A stretch of 64,000 nt of DNA from Flavobacteriales bacterium (GTDB lineage: Bacteria > Bacteroidota > Bacteroidia > Flavobacteriales > Flavobacteriaceae): assembly GCA_024643405.1 (NCBI GenBank), contig JAHENA010000004.1, forward strand, positions 1-64,000, in the 5' to 3' direction. The stretch's first letter is position 1, and every line of letters begins with the position of its first letter. Positions 27,437 to 35,624 of this stretch are shown one piece after another. The notes beneath the pieces were generated by a model, which was not told the origin of the DNA, did no database searches, and worked only from the letters and a program-made list of their open reading frames with translations. The position numbers and the translations under genes are program-made.

Positions 27437-27787
27437 TCAACTGTCTCTTTTTACTAAAGCATAAAAGTCGTTATCTATTGCTAAATAACCCTGATCATAA
27501 ACAAAATAATAAACAGTACCTGCTTTGGTTGTATAAATGCTTGTAAAATAATTAAAATCAAACCCCTTCTCAATAAGTTTTGCTCTGGACGTTTTTGTTT
27601 TTTGTTCAGGATTAAGAGCTTCCAAAATTCTATAATTCTTTCTTAAACGGTTATTTGTATTTCGTATTAAATTTTTGCTATCCTTGTTAACATTGTTATT
27701 GTAGGCATTTCTACACGCATCACTACAGAATTTTTTGTCGATTCTGCCTACAATTTTTTCCCCACATTCTAAACATTGTTTTGTCAT
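27437..27787 (-). CDS. Small zinc-ribbon protein
   Basis: 116 residues. A treble-clef-like zinc site is at the N-terminus: CLECGEKIVGRIDKKFCSDAC (CxxC, 13 residues, CxxxC). A basic helical segment ('NLIRNTNNRLRKNYRILEAL') and a C-terminal mixed domain ('YFTSIYTTKAGTVYYFVYDQGYLAI') follow. DUF2116-like zinc ribbons of this sort are widespread in Bacteroidota without known function. The divergent neighbour is ssb, and both genes face a shared block of TACAAAC repeats, so they may be regulated together. Confidence 0.7.
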   Translation of the reverse strand: MTKQCLECGEKIVGRIDKKFCSDACRNAYNNNVNKDSKNLIRNTNNRLRKNYRILEALNPEQKTKTSRAKLIEKGFDFNYFTSIYTTKAGTVYYFVYDQGYLAIDNDFYALVKRDS

Positions 27788-27805
27788 ACCTAATTGAATT
27801 AATGC

Positions 27806-27836
27806 GCAATATACACATTATTTATTCGTTTACAAA
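27806..27836 (-). promoter_or_regulatory. Promoter of the zinc-ribbon gene
   Basis: Minus strand: TTTG (27836-27833), 19 bases, TATATTGC, one base off TAnnTTTG. The -33 TTTG is embedded in the first TACAAAC repeat. Confidence 0.45.
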
Positions 27837-27860
27837 CGACTACAAACATTTACAAACGAT
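27827..27860. repeat. Three in-phase TACAAAC decamers with a palindrome
   Basis: TACAAACGAC, TACAAACATT and TACAAACGAT run head to tail at exactly 10-base spacing (27831-27860). The first overlaps the palindrome CGTTT-AC-AAACG (27827-27838). The block lies between the divergent zinc-ribbon and ssb genes. One-turn spacing on one face of the helix points to cooperative binding by a regulator. Confidence 0.7.
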
Positions 27861-27966
27861 TTTAAATAATTAGTAACCGAATAATTTTTAAAAGCTGCTC
27901 CATCTTTGCAGTGTCGAAATATAAGAACTCGATAGTATTAACTGTTTAACGAAAAAATTTAAAATT

Positions 27967-28302
27967 ATGAACACACTTAGAAACAAAGTACAGTTGATTG
28001 GTAACTTAGGAAATGACCCAGAAATTATTAATCTTGAATCAGGAAAAACATTAGCCAAATTTTCAATTGCCACAAATGAAAGCTATAGAAATGCCAAAGG
28101 TGAAAAGATTACTGATACCCAATGGCACAATGTGATAGCCTGGGGAAACACAGCTAAAATTGCTGAAAACTATTTAACAAAAGGTAAAGAAGTGGCCATT
28201 GAAGGCAAACTCACCTCACGTAGTTATGAAACAAAAGAAGGAGAAAAACGATACATCACTGAAGTTGTTTGTAATGAACTCATGATGCTAGGAAATAAAT
28301 AG
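27967..28302 (+). CDS. ssb: Single-stranded DNA-binding protein, short tail-less form
   Basis: 111 residues. The whole chain is one OB fold ('MNTLRNKVQLIGNLGNDPEI', 'AKFSIATNESYRNAKGEK', 'TDTQWHNVIAWGNTAKIAENYL', 'GKLTSRSYETKEGEKRYITEVV'). It ends at 'NELMMLGNK' and lacks the flexible linker and acidic DDDIPF-like tip that bacterial SSBs use to recruit repair and replication proteins. It may therefore be a paralogue beside a full-length SSB encoded elsewhere. A near-consensus -7 element (CATCTTTG, 27901-27908) lies upstream. Confidence 0.92.
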   Translation: MNTLRNKVQLIGNLGNDPEIINLESGKTLAKFSIATNESYRNAKGEKITDTQWHNVIAWGNTAKIAENYLTKGKEVAIEGKLTSRSYETKEGEKRYITEVVCNELMMLGNK

Positions 28303-28320
28303 AAATTAAAGTTGAAATTG

Positions 28321-28351
28321 AAAAAGCCATCAAGTGAATTGATGGCTTTTT
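28321..28351. terminator. Bidirectional terminator between ssb and the TolB/TPR gene
   Basis: Stem AAAAAGCCATCAA / TTGATGGCTTTTT with a five-base loop, between the convergent genes. Confidence 0.9.
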
Positions 28352-28355
28352 ATGT

Positions 28356-30365
28356 TTATAAAAATTGATTCCAGTAATTTAAAATATCATCAAATTCTTT
28401 TGTGTCTCTATAAATTAAAAAATGCGGATCATTTTGAAAAGTTGTATTAATAAACCATCTACCTGAGGACACCGCCTTTCTCAAATAATTAAAGGTGTTT
28501 TCTTTATCCCTGAGTACCGCAAAATATTGTGCAAAGGCATAATCTATGGTGCCAAATTGGTAGTCGGTTCTTAATGCTTCTAATCTTTTAAGATATTGAT
28601 TTGACTCTGAAAAATTTCCATTTTTATAATTTGTGATTGCTAGTTTTGCAACAACATCTATATTACTTGGATCCGTATTATGTAATTCTTCTAATAGATC
28701 TTGGGCTGTTTTATAGTCTTGTTTATAATAATAGGAATTGGCTACCTCACTGGTTTTTTTTATTGAGCTCTTTTCATTTATAACTTTATTAAAAAAAGCA
28801 TTGGCATTTTCTTTTTCATTAGCAAGTAAATATTCATTTCCTGTGAAGATATACAAATTCAAAAGGTCTTCTTTATTCGTAAGTTCCCATAATTTATATT
28901 GTTCTTTAAGCGCATCACTATCCCCTAATCGTACATAGGCCATAATAAGTGGCTTTTTAAGATAGGCTTTCCCAATGATTTTTGATATGGGTAATAGTTC
29001 ATCAATGACTTGAGTGTATTTTTTTAGTTCTATATCTGCCAATCCTTTTAAGTAATATCTATTACCGCAATTGTAACAATTGTCTAGATTCATGCCATCC
29101 ATAGGTATTTCATTATAGATGTCATCGATGTCTTTGGGACGATTTACAAAATTTAAAGCTACTACCATTGTACTCTGGTTTGTAGGCATGTCCAAGTAAG
29201 CAATTTTATATTCTTTTTTTATCGCCGTATAGGCTTTGTCGTATTTCCCCTTTATTAGTGACTCATATTCAAAGAGGTAATTTTTTTGTCTTGAACTCAA
29301 TTTAGAGTTCATATCTATTTTTTTTATTAACGAATCTGTAGTTCGATAATCAGATATATTAAAATAATAAGTGATTAGAAGAATTTTAGGTTCAAAGTAA
29401 TTCGGATCTGCTTTTATAGCTTTGTTTAGAAAATGGAGATGCAGACTATCATTATCAATATGATTTAATGCACTTAAATTATATTGATAAGCTTCAAATT
29501 TTGGAGGTGTTTCTTCAAAATAGGCCTCTTTTTGATTATCCTCTTTAATTAAATAGCCTAAATTATCTTTTTTCTCTTCTATTGCTAAATAACCTAAAAT
29601 TTTTTGTTTTAGTTCTTCAATGCAATTCAATGGTGCATCTGAGTCGCATTCAATAGTTTCAAATGAAATAAGCGTTTTATCCATTAACCCATCCATAATA
29701 GATGACTGAAGCAATAGTTTATCGTTTTCTTTATAAAATCCTCCAGTAATGACTTTTCCCGGCTTAAAATACGTTTTAATTAAATTTTTAACATCTGTTA
29801 CCTCCCCAGCTTGAGATTTAATAATACTTGTATAATCATTTACAACTTTTGGAGAAATTACCTGAGCTACAGTATTTTCTGTTATACCATGCACAATCCA
29901 ACTGGAAGCCATATCACCTATAACTTCTAATTCTTTATCACCTGTATAGTCTTCAAATTTTAAAACAGCAATTTTATTATTGCTATTTGCTTCGGGAAAA
30001 TTAAAACTACTTAAAAGGTTACTGTTGATAATTAAACCTGCCGATACGGTGCAAATTGTAATTATTACAAATAATGCACTGAAATACATTTTATGAAAGG
30101 GGCTTTTGTAAAATGTAATTGAATTGTTTTTCGTTTGTGGAGATTCTAATTTTTCTAATCGAAATTTCCATATGTAATAAATATGAAACGGAAACCCAAT
30201 AATCAAAATCAAGATTAAAAACGTTAGGCTTTTTTGTGGAAAATTTAATGGCTCGGCAATCAAAGCCAACACCTGAAGTACTAACCAGCTAGACACCAAA
30301 TAAATGGAAATATATTTAAATACTTCCTTTTCTCGGCATTCTTTAAAAAACCCTTTTAGGTACAT
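28356..30365 (-). CDS. Membrane-anchored TolB-like/TPR protein
   Basis: 669 residues. Three hydrophobic segments lie in the first 120 residues (about 18-38, 45-66, 95-117). A TolB N-domain-like region follows ('KIAVLKFEDYTGDKELEVIGDMASSWIVHGI', about 130-165), then TPR units from about 285 to the end ('PNYFEPKILLITYYFNISDYRTTDSLI', 'VVAKLAITNYKNGNFSESNQYLKRL'). This layout resembles the sensor/effector half of Bacteroidota proteins that elsewhere carry a DNA-binding or cyclase domain, which is missing here. Probably a periplasmic interaction or signalling protein; role unproven. Confidence 0.7.
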   Translation of the reverse strand: MYLKGFFKECREKEVFKYISIYLVSSWLVLQVLALIAEPLNFPQKSLTFLILILIIGFPFHIYYIWKFRLEKLESPQTKNNSITFYKSPFHKMYFSALFVIITICTVSAGLIINSNLLSSFNFPEANSNNKIAVLKFEDYTGDKELEVIGDMASSWIVHGITENTVAQVISPKVVNDYTSIIKSQAGEVTDVKNLIKTYFKPGKVITGGFYKENDKLLLQSSIMDGLMDKTLISFETIECDSDAPLNCIEELKQKILGYLAIEEKKDNLGYLIKEDNQKEAYFEETPPKFEAYQYNLSALNHIDNDSLHLHFLNKAIKADPNYFEPKILLITYYFNISDYRTTDSLIKKIDMNSKLSSRQKNYLFEYESLIKGKYDKAYTAIKKEYKIAYLDMPTNQSTMVVALNFVNRPKDIDDIYNEIPMDGMNLDNCYNCGNRYYLKGLADIELKKYTQVIDELLPISKIIGKAYLKKPLIMAYVRLGDSDALKEQYKLWELTNKEDLLNLYIFTGNEYLLANEKENANAFFNKVINEKSSIKKTSEVANSYYYKQDYKTAQDLLEELHNTDPSNIDVVAKLAITNYKNGNFSESNQYLKRLEALRTDYQFGTIDYAFAQYFAVLRDKENTFNYLRKAVSSGRWFINTTFQNDPHFLIYRDTKEFDDILNYWNQFL

Positions 30366-30543
30366 ACGTGCTAATAAGATGGTTGCTATAAAATAAATAT
30401 ATAGTATCTACTTTCTAAAGTTACATTTTTTTAACAAAAAAATAAATATTTAACTACATCATGGATAATCGTTACGAAATTTCAAGTGATAACTTGTGAC
30501 AGTTTTAAATGAAAAAACCGTCAATAAATTAATGGCATTTTAG

Positions 30544-32931
30544 TTAGTTAATATTTAAAATTTTAGTTTCAGAAATAAAACTACCATCATTAGCAGTTCC
30601 CTCTATAAATAATTTAACATTGGGCCCTCCTTGATTACCAATTTTAAAAGATATATTCCCATTTTCATTGATGCTCAATTTAGGAAGCCACTTTATAACA
30701 CCATATTCCTTATAAAATCGACTTTGATAAGAACTGTATTTTGGAGTGTAAAATGTTTTAGGAGTTTCAAAGGTTAATGGAATATCAATTTCTTGAAATG
30801 TTCTCCATTCTGGATGGTTTTTATTTAACAGCTCATAGTCTGTAAAAATTTTAATGACGCCTCCGGCACCTCTAAAACCTTGACCAAATCCGGACTTATC
30901 CAGAATGATATAATCAACCATGTCCATGCTATAAAAACTTAATTCATTGGTGTCAAAAACTTCTCTGTTATCTATGTATACAATGGGCGTTTTCCCTCTA
31001 TTCATAGATCTATTGTCTGTAATCTCAAATTTATTACCCATTTGAGAAACCCTGTAACCTTTGCTTCTAAGATAGGCGGCCAAATCTATAAATGTCTTCC
31101 TTTTACTATCATCAAAAACATCCACTTGTCCATAAATTGATTTTTTTAGTTCATCTATTCTATCTTGGGTTTTATCAACTTCTATAAGTACTTCGGCAAG
31201 TTGCTCATATTCCTCCCATGAAGTTTCAAGGAACGGCTGTAACAATTCAGAATCAAAAAATACCATTTCTTTTAAAGGTAAGATTTTGGTATAGTTTTCA
31301 ATATCGGGAATTCTGGAAGGATAAAATTGCAAATAAAGACTTGATTTTTTTACATTATCATTCTTTTTAACCTTGCTTAACCTGACTTTCTCACCATCAA
31401 AAGGGAACAATTCCGTTTTCTCAAATGTATTCTCGCCATCACTAATTTCAAATATTTCTAAATGATTAAAAGAACTTGGATACATAACATATTTTGACGC
31501 CTCGGAATTATTAACCATTGCTTTGAATTTTATGCCGGTTTCAAACTCAAAAGACATCTCAGGAGGATAATAGAAAATTTTATTCCAATCATAACTACTC
31601 CATCCTTGGGTAAGCAATAAATTATCTAATTCATATTGTTTTCTCCTGTTAATATCTGTAAAATAATATGCTGCATTTTCAATAAATCCTTTTACATAGG
31701 GTTGTAAATAAGTAGAGGAGATAATATTTTGATGTTGGTTGTAAGACTTTGTTTCTTCTGGAAGTACTGATATACTAAAATGATTTGGCAAACTTAGATT
31801 AACATCCTTAAATGGTACTGTCACCACAATTGAATCTGCTATTTTTTTATAAGTCGCTTCATTTGTCTGTATAATATTAATCCCCTCGTATTTAAAAAAC
31901 AGTCGCTCTAAAATGGGAATATTGTTTTCATTAAACACTGTAAATACGTTTATTCCAGAAAATAAATCATTATAATCAATATATTTTATGACATCAAGGT
32001 CTTCATTAAATTCAAAAAAAGTAGTTTTAAATTCAAAACCATTATGAATGGTTAATGTATACGGTTTATTTCTTATAACCTTCAAAGTGTTTTTATTTGT
32101 GGCAATTCGTAATACCACTTTGTCATGCAAATCACCTAAAGAAAATGTTATCCCACTCAATTCTGGCATATCAATATTAAATATCTGTTTTGTGCCTTCA
32201 AAATTTGTAGATACCTTGTAATTTTTACCTTCCTCAGGGAGTAACAAAAATTTACCTATACCAAATTGATTTGTTTTAAAATTAATAACCTCATCATTTC
32301 CACTAAGTAACTGACATTCTAAATTAGGAATTCCAAATCCGAGAACATCTTTAATAACAACTCCCACCGTGTTTTCGGTGTTTGCAAGAAGATGACCGCC
32401 CTCAGGCAAAAATTGGGCGTCCAATTTTGAGCTAATAACTTTTGGAATGACATTACTCTCCATTTCTGGATCAATAACTTTAATGTTTTGTGTGTAAAAA
32501 TTTTGTTCATCAAAATTTTTACACCAATTGGTATACGCTTTAAATACATAATTTCCTGAAGAAAATAAACTGTCAACAGAAAAACTACCATTAGCCACGC
32601 CCTCATTCACTAAGACCAGTTCACTTTTAATTATCTTTCCTTGTTCATCTGAGATTGAACAGTATAAATTAGTAGTAACTTTAGATAACCTTTTGTCGTT
32701 TTTATCGAAAATATAGGCATTAAAAGCAAGGGTTTCTCCCTTTATATAAACCGATTTATTTATATGGGTGTAAATAAGTTCCCTAGGCAGCTGCGTATAA
32801 TCTATAAAAGATTTTTCAAGATTATCAATATTTGAATTTTGGGAAAAACTTGAAAGGCATATCAGAAAGATTAAAAAAGTTAACTGATAGGTTCGTGGAA
32901 GAATAGTTTTTGCCAGAATACTTAGACACAT
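30544..32931 (-). CDS. Exported MG2-like protein with a TonB-plug-like domain
   Basis: 795 residues. A hydrophobic lead (about residues 15-30, ending SFSQ) is the signal peptide; an internal start at a later Met is possible. Residues about 45-150 resemble macroglobulin MG2 ('IYTHINKSVYIKGETLAFNAYIFD', 'GSFSVDSLFSSGNYVFKAYTNW'). Near residue 650-720 there is a TonB-receptor plug-like segment ('GKTPIVYIDNREV', 'MVDYIILDKSGFGQGFRGAGGVIKIFT'). No 22-strand barrel follows, so it is not itself a receptor. Family function unknown; common in Flavobacteriia. Confidence 0.7.
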   Translation of the reverse strand: MCLSILAKTILPRTYQLTFLIFLICLSSFSQNSNIDNLEKSFIDYTQLPRELIYTHINKSVYIKGETLAFNAYIFDKNDKRLSKVTTNLYCSISDEQGKIIKSELVLVNEGVANGSFSVDSLFSSGNYVFKAYTNWCKNFDEQNFYTQNIKVIDPEMESNVIPKVISSKLDAQFLPEGGHLLANTENTVGVVIKDVLGFGIPNLECQLLSGNDEVINFKTNQFGIGKFLLLPEEGKNYKVSTNFEGTKQIFNIDMPELSGITFSLGDLHDKVVLRIATNKNTLKVIRNKPYTLTIHNGFEFKTTFFEFNEDLDVIKYIDYNDLFSGINVFTVFNENNIPILERLFFKYEGINIIQTNEATYKKIADSIVVTVPFKDVNLSLPNHFSISVLPEETKSYNQHQNIISSTYLQPYVKGFIENAAYYFTDINRRKQYELDNLLLTQGWSSYDWNKIFYYPPEMSFEFETGIKFKAMVNNSEASKYVMYPSSFNHLEIFEISDGENTFEKTELFPFDGEKVRLSKVKKNDNVKKSSLYLQFYPSRIPDIENYTKILPLKEMVFFDSELLQPFLETSWEEYEQLAEVLIEVDKTQDRIDELKKSIYGQVDVFDDSKRKTFIDLAAYLRSKGYRVSQMGNKFEITDNRSMNRGKTPIVYIDNREVFDTNELSFYSMDMVDYIILDKSGFGQGFRGAGGVIKIFTDYELLNKNHPEWRTFQEIDIPLTFETPKTFYTPKYSSYQSRFYKEYGVIKWLPKLSINENGNISFKIGNQGGPNVKLFIEGTANDGSFISETKILNIN

Positions 32932-33008
32932 AGTTATTGAAAGTTGGTTGGTTTAGGATGAAATTTAACACAAAATTCAATATAAATCAAATATACTTTT
33001 GAGATTTG

Positions 33009-33080
33009 ACAACCAAAAAAGGAGAAAAGACATATAAAGTGAAGGTTGTTTATAATGAACTTTTATTGTTAGGAAAAGAA
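33009..33080 (+). pseudogene. Remnant of an ssb 3' end
   Basis: Too short for the ORF track. In frame it reads TTKKGEKTYKVKVVYNELLL then LGKE, aligning along its length with the last 24 codons of the intact SSB in this window ('ETKEGEKRYITEVVCNEL' then 'MMLGNK'). Identity is also clear at base level (TGAAGGTTGTTTATAATGAA against TGAAGTTGTTTGTAATGAA). The 5' two-thirds of the gene is absent and the frame runs on to a stop at 33143. It lies in the leader of the Rrf2 gene. A TACTTTTG -7 element sits just ahead (32994-33001). Confidence 0.7.
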
Positions 33081-33162
33081 TTGCTTAACATATTTTGGGG
33101 TTTTAATTTCTCTATTAAAGATTATAATATCTTTTTTTATTAAGTTTGAAAAAAAATCACTT

Positions 33163-33621
33163 ATGCTAACAAACGCCTGTCAATATGCCATCCGGTCCAT
33201 TTTATATTTAGCCATTCATACGGATGAACAGTATAAAGTAGGGGTAAAAAAAATTGCAGAAGAACTGGAATCGCCTCAGCCATTTTTAGCTAAGTTATTA
33301 CAGCAACTTAACAAGGGAAATCTGGTGTCTTCAACCAAAGGACCAAACGGTGGTTTTTATTTATCAAAAAAGGATAAAGAGAAAGCTGTATGGGATATTA
33401 TTAAAAATATTGATGGAACTTCTAAATTTGACGACTGCTTTTTGGGTTTATCTAAATGCAGTGATGAAACTCCTTGCCCGGTTCATTTTATAGTTTCTCC
33501 TTTTAAACAAAAACTTCTTGAAAATTTTAGAGATAAAACCATTTCACAATATGTCATTGAAATTCAACAAACGGGAAAAGTTTTATCTCTTAAAGATTTT
33601 GATATTACCAATGAGTCTTAA
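33163..33621 (+). CDS. Rrf2 family regulator with three-cysteine cluster site
   Basis: 152 residues. The N-terminal winged helix starts 'ACQYAIRSILYLAIHT'; the recognition region is 'SPQPFLAKLLQQLNKGNLVSSTKGPNGGF'. Cysteines 92, 99 and 105 (CX6CX5C) sit where IscR and NsrR hold their Fe-S cluster, so it likely senses oxygen, NO or cluster status. It is convergent with, and one base from, the 605-residue protein that follows nrdD, which makes anaerobic genes its probable targets. The specific ligand cannot be told from sequence. Confidence 0.88.
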   Translation: MLTNACQYAIRSILYLAIHTDEQYKVGVKKIAEELESPQPFLAKLLQQLNKGNLVSSTKGPNGGFYLSKKDKEKAVWDIIKNIDGTSKFDDCFLGLSKCSDETPCPVHFIVSPFKQKLLENFRDKTISQYVIEIQQTGKVLSLKDFDITNES

Positions 33622-33622
33622 T

Positions 33623-35440
33623 CTATGCCTTCACCGGGATTGGAACAAGACTTTCTATTTCTGAATGAATTCTTTCCAACACTTCAGTTCCTAACTCCAA
33701 TTCCTTCATAATCATATGTTTTTTATCATCAAAAACGTTTGAAATATTGTTAAATAAATTCTGATAATATGCAATACCTTCTTTCATATTATTGGTAAAT
33801 GTTAGTAGATATTTTTCTTCTTTTTTATTCATATCCCTTTTAACCTCTAATAATTTATTTTTAAGATACTCTAAATAGATTTGAAGTTCTTTAATAAACA
33901 TATTCGGTCGATCAGTTCTTGTTATCATATTATCCCTTCCATAAATATGATCCGTCATGTTTTTTAAACTCATAATTTTTGAATAATATGCCATGTTTGG
34001 ACCAGGACATATTGAAACACCATTTCCTTCAACCTTGGTGTCTAAATTATAAGCCAACAAGGCAGAAGTCCCTAATCCGACACAAGTACAGGTTTTTTCT
34101 GTAATTTTATTCAAACTTTCTTGGTATAATTCATCAGATAATCCTTTAGAGTCTAACTCTTTTATTTTTAAGTATTGGTATTCTCTGGAAGCGGTACAAA
34201 TACCAGTTTCTTTAAATTCCATATTTAATGACACGAACTTTTTTGGACATGAGCTACCAGGTCTTCCTTTATTAATCAAACGTTCCTTTTCTAAATCTTT
34301 CGTGTTTTTTTTAAGATTGTTAAAAGGAACTCCCAGTGGCGAAATATCACTTAAATACAAATCTTCTTCTTTTGCTTTGACTAATTGATTCAGAGTTTTT
34401 TCGTCAACTGTAGTTGCCTCAGGAACTAATAAAAACGGTGTTCCCCATCCAATAGAATCTAGGTTATAATGGTTTAATAAAAATGAATGTTCTTCTTCAG
34501 TACCCACACCACCTTGCGCCGAAATTTCTAATTTTAAAGGAATTTTCGAAACTGAACGGCCCTGGTTAATTAATTCTTGGTTTAAAATATCTTGAATTGA
34601 ATTTCTTAACTCCTCTCTTTTATCTTTAAATTCAGCCAACACAGGGCCTAAAAGATACCCATCAGTTGCAAACGCATGACCTCCACAATTTAGTCCAGAT
34701 TCAATTCTATATTCTGAGACCCATAATCCTTTTTTGGCTAAAAATTTTCCTTGAATCATAGCTGATCTATAGTCACTAACCTTTAAAATAATTTTCTTAT
34801 TAAAATGACCTTCTTCATTAGGGTAAAAATCATTAAACTGACTCATATAGGCATATAATCTCGGATTCATCCCAGCGGATAAAATGACTGATGATTTTAA
34901 TTTACTATTGGCAAAGCCCCTAAGAGCAGCATGTGCATCGTTATATTCTACAGGTAATTTAATATCCTTTTTATAGTTGTCTTTGTCAACTTTCGTCATA
35001 ATGTTCACATCAATACTTCCCATAGTTAAAGCTTGTGATGCCCAGTCTTTAATTTCCGAAATATTAAATCCTTTTTCCGTCAACTTTTTGAATTCAGATT
35101 TCAAATTTGAGCTGTTTGGAAGCATGTTGATGTAAGCCCTTAATTCATCACTTTTTTCAGTTGTGACATTTTTTAAGTCATCAAACTTTTTTTCAGCCAA
35201 ATCACTAATTAAGTTCAGGTAGGAAGTAATTCTTTTTGCTCTAAAGTCATCTATTTTATTAGTGATTTCTTTATATGGAATCTCAAATTTGTCGCTATAC
35301 ATCTTTCGTAATTTCTCTAGTAAAATATCGTCAACTAAAGAAATGACTGAATCCATGCCATATTGAGCAACCTTGAAAGGCGTATCAATAGTGAAACCTA
35401 TTCCCATTACAGGGATATGAAATGAATGTGTTCTTGTCAT
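33623..35440 (-). CDS. 605-residue nitronate-monooxygenase-like protein of unknown function
   Basis: Not a named family to me. The N-terminus ('HIPVMGIGFTIDTPFKVAQYG') looks like the first strand of a flavin TIM barrel. 'ESGLNCGGHAFATDG' (248-261) matches the GGH motif and 'ISAQGGVGT' with 'SIGWGTPFLLVPEA' (306-341) matches the phosphate-binding and final strands of nitronate monooxygenase/2-nitropropane dioxygenase proteins. A long helical insert (about 40-160) and a C-terminal extension with cysteines 398, 415, 451, 453 and 478 are additions; the cysteines could hold a metal or Fe-S cluster. It follows nrdG-nrdD and faces an Rrf2 regulator, which suggests a role in low-oxygen metabolism or radical repair. 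Substrate unknown. Confidence 0.6.
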   Translation of the reverse strand: MTRTHSFHIPVMGIGFTIDTPFKVAQYGMDSVISLVDDILLEKLRKMYSDKFEIPYKEITNKIDDFRAKRITSYLNLISDLAEKKFDDLKNVTTEKSDELRAYINMLPNSSNLKSEFKKLTEKGFNISEIKDWASQALTMGSIDVNIMTKVDKDNYKKDIKLPVEYNDAHAALRGFANSKLKSSVILSAGMNPRLYAYMSQFNDFYPNEEGHFNKKIILKVSDYRSAMIQGKFLAKKGLWVSEYRIESGLNCGGHAFATDGYLLGPVLAEFKDKREELRNSIQDILNQELINQGRSVSKIPLKLEISAQGGVGTEEEHSFLLNHYNLDSIGWGTPFLLVPEATTVDEKTLNQLVKAKEEDLYLSDISPLGVPFNNLKKNTKDLEKERLINKGRPGSSCPKKFVSLNMEFKETGICTASREYQYLKIKELDSKGLSDELYQESLNKITEKTCTCVGLGTSALLAYNLDTKVEGNGVSICPGPNMAYYSKIMSLKNMTDHIYGRDNMITRTDRPNMFIKELQIYLEYLKNKLLEVKRDMNKKEEKYLLTFTNNMKEGIAYYQNLFNNISNVFDDKKHMIMKELELGTEVLERIHSEIESLVPIPVKA

Positions 35441-35471
35441 AAACTAGATTTAATTCGTTGTTTAATAAAAT

Positions 35472-35513
35472 AATCATCGAGTCTTTAATTTGTAAATTAA
35501 AGACTCGATGATT
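35472..35513 (-). terminator. Perfect inverted repeat with 20-bp arms between nrdD and the 605-residue gene
   Basis: AATCATCGAGTCTTTAATTT, two bases, then its exact complement. On the minus strand it is followed by ATTATTTTATT, a weak U-rich tail. It ends 31 bases before the ATG of the 605-residue gene and lies downstream of that gene's likely promoter, so it may act as a leader attenuator or as the nrdD terminator. Confidence 0.6.
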
Positions 35514-35570
35514 TTAATTTGCTATTAATGCAATCAATGGTTAAAGATATTGGGTTAAATACTTCTAGAA

Positions 35571-35586
35571 TATGATATTCATCATA
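35571..35586. promoter_or_regulatory. FNR/CRP-like palindrome TATGAT-ATTC-ATCATA
   Basis: Six-base arms with a four-base spacer, one base per half site from the FNR consensus TTGAT-N4-ATCAA. The minus strand has a near-consensus -7 element (TATCTTTA, about 35542-35549), which would place the palindrome centre near -41.5, the class II activator position. The target would be the 605-residue gene. Confidence 0.4.
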
Positions 35587-35624
35587 CTACATGAAAACAT
35601 CTTTATAAATATCTTTCCCCTATT

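Noticed and set aside
27831-27860. CRISPR-like array of short repeats
   Set aside because: Units are only 10 bp with no unique spacers or cas genes; a regulatory array fits better.
33006-33143. Intact small gene at the ssb remnant
   Set aside because: TTG-started 45-codon frame lacks two-thirds of the OB fold and runs into unrelated codons; best read as a remnant.
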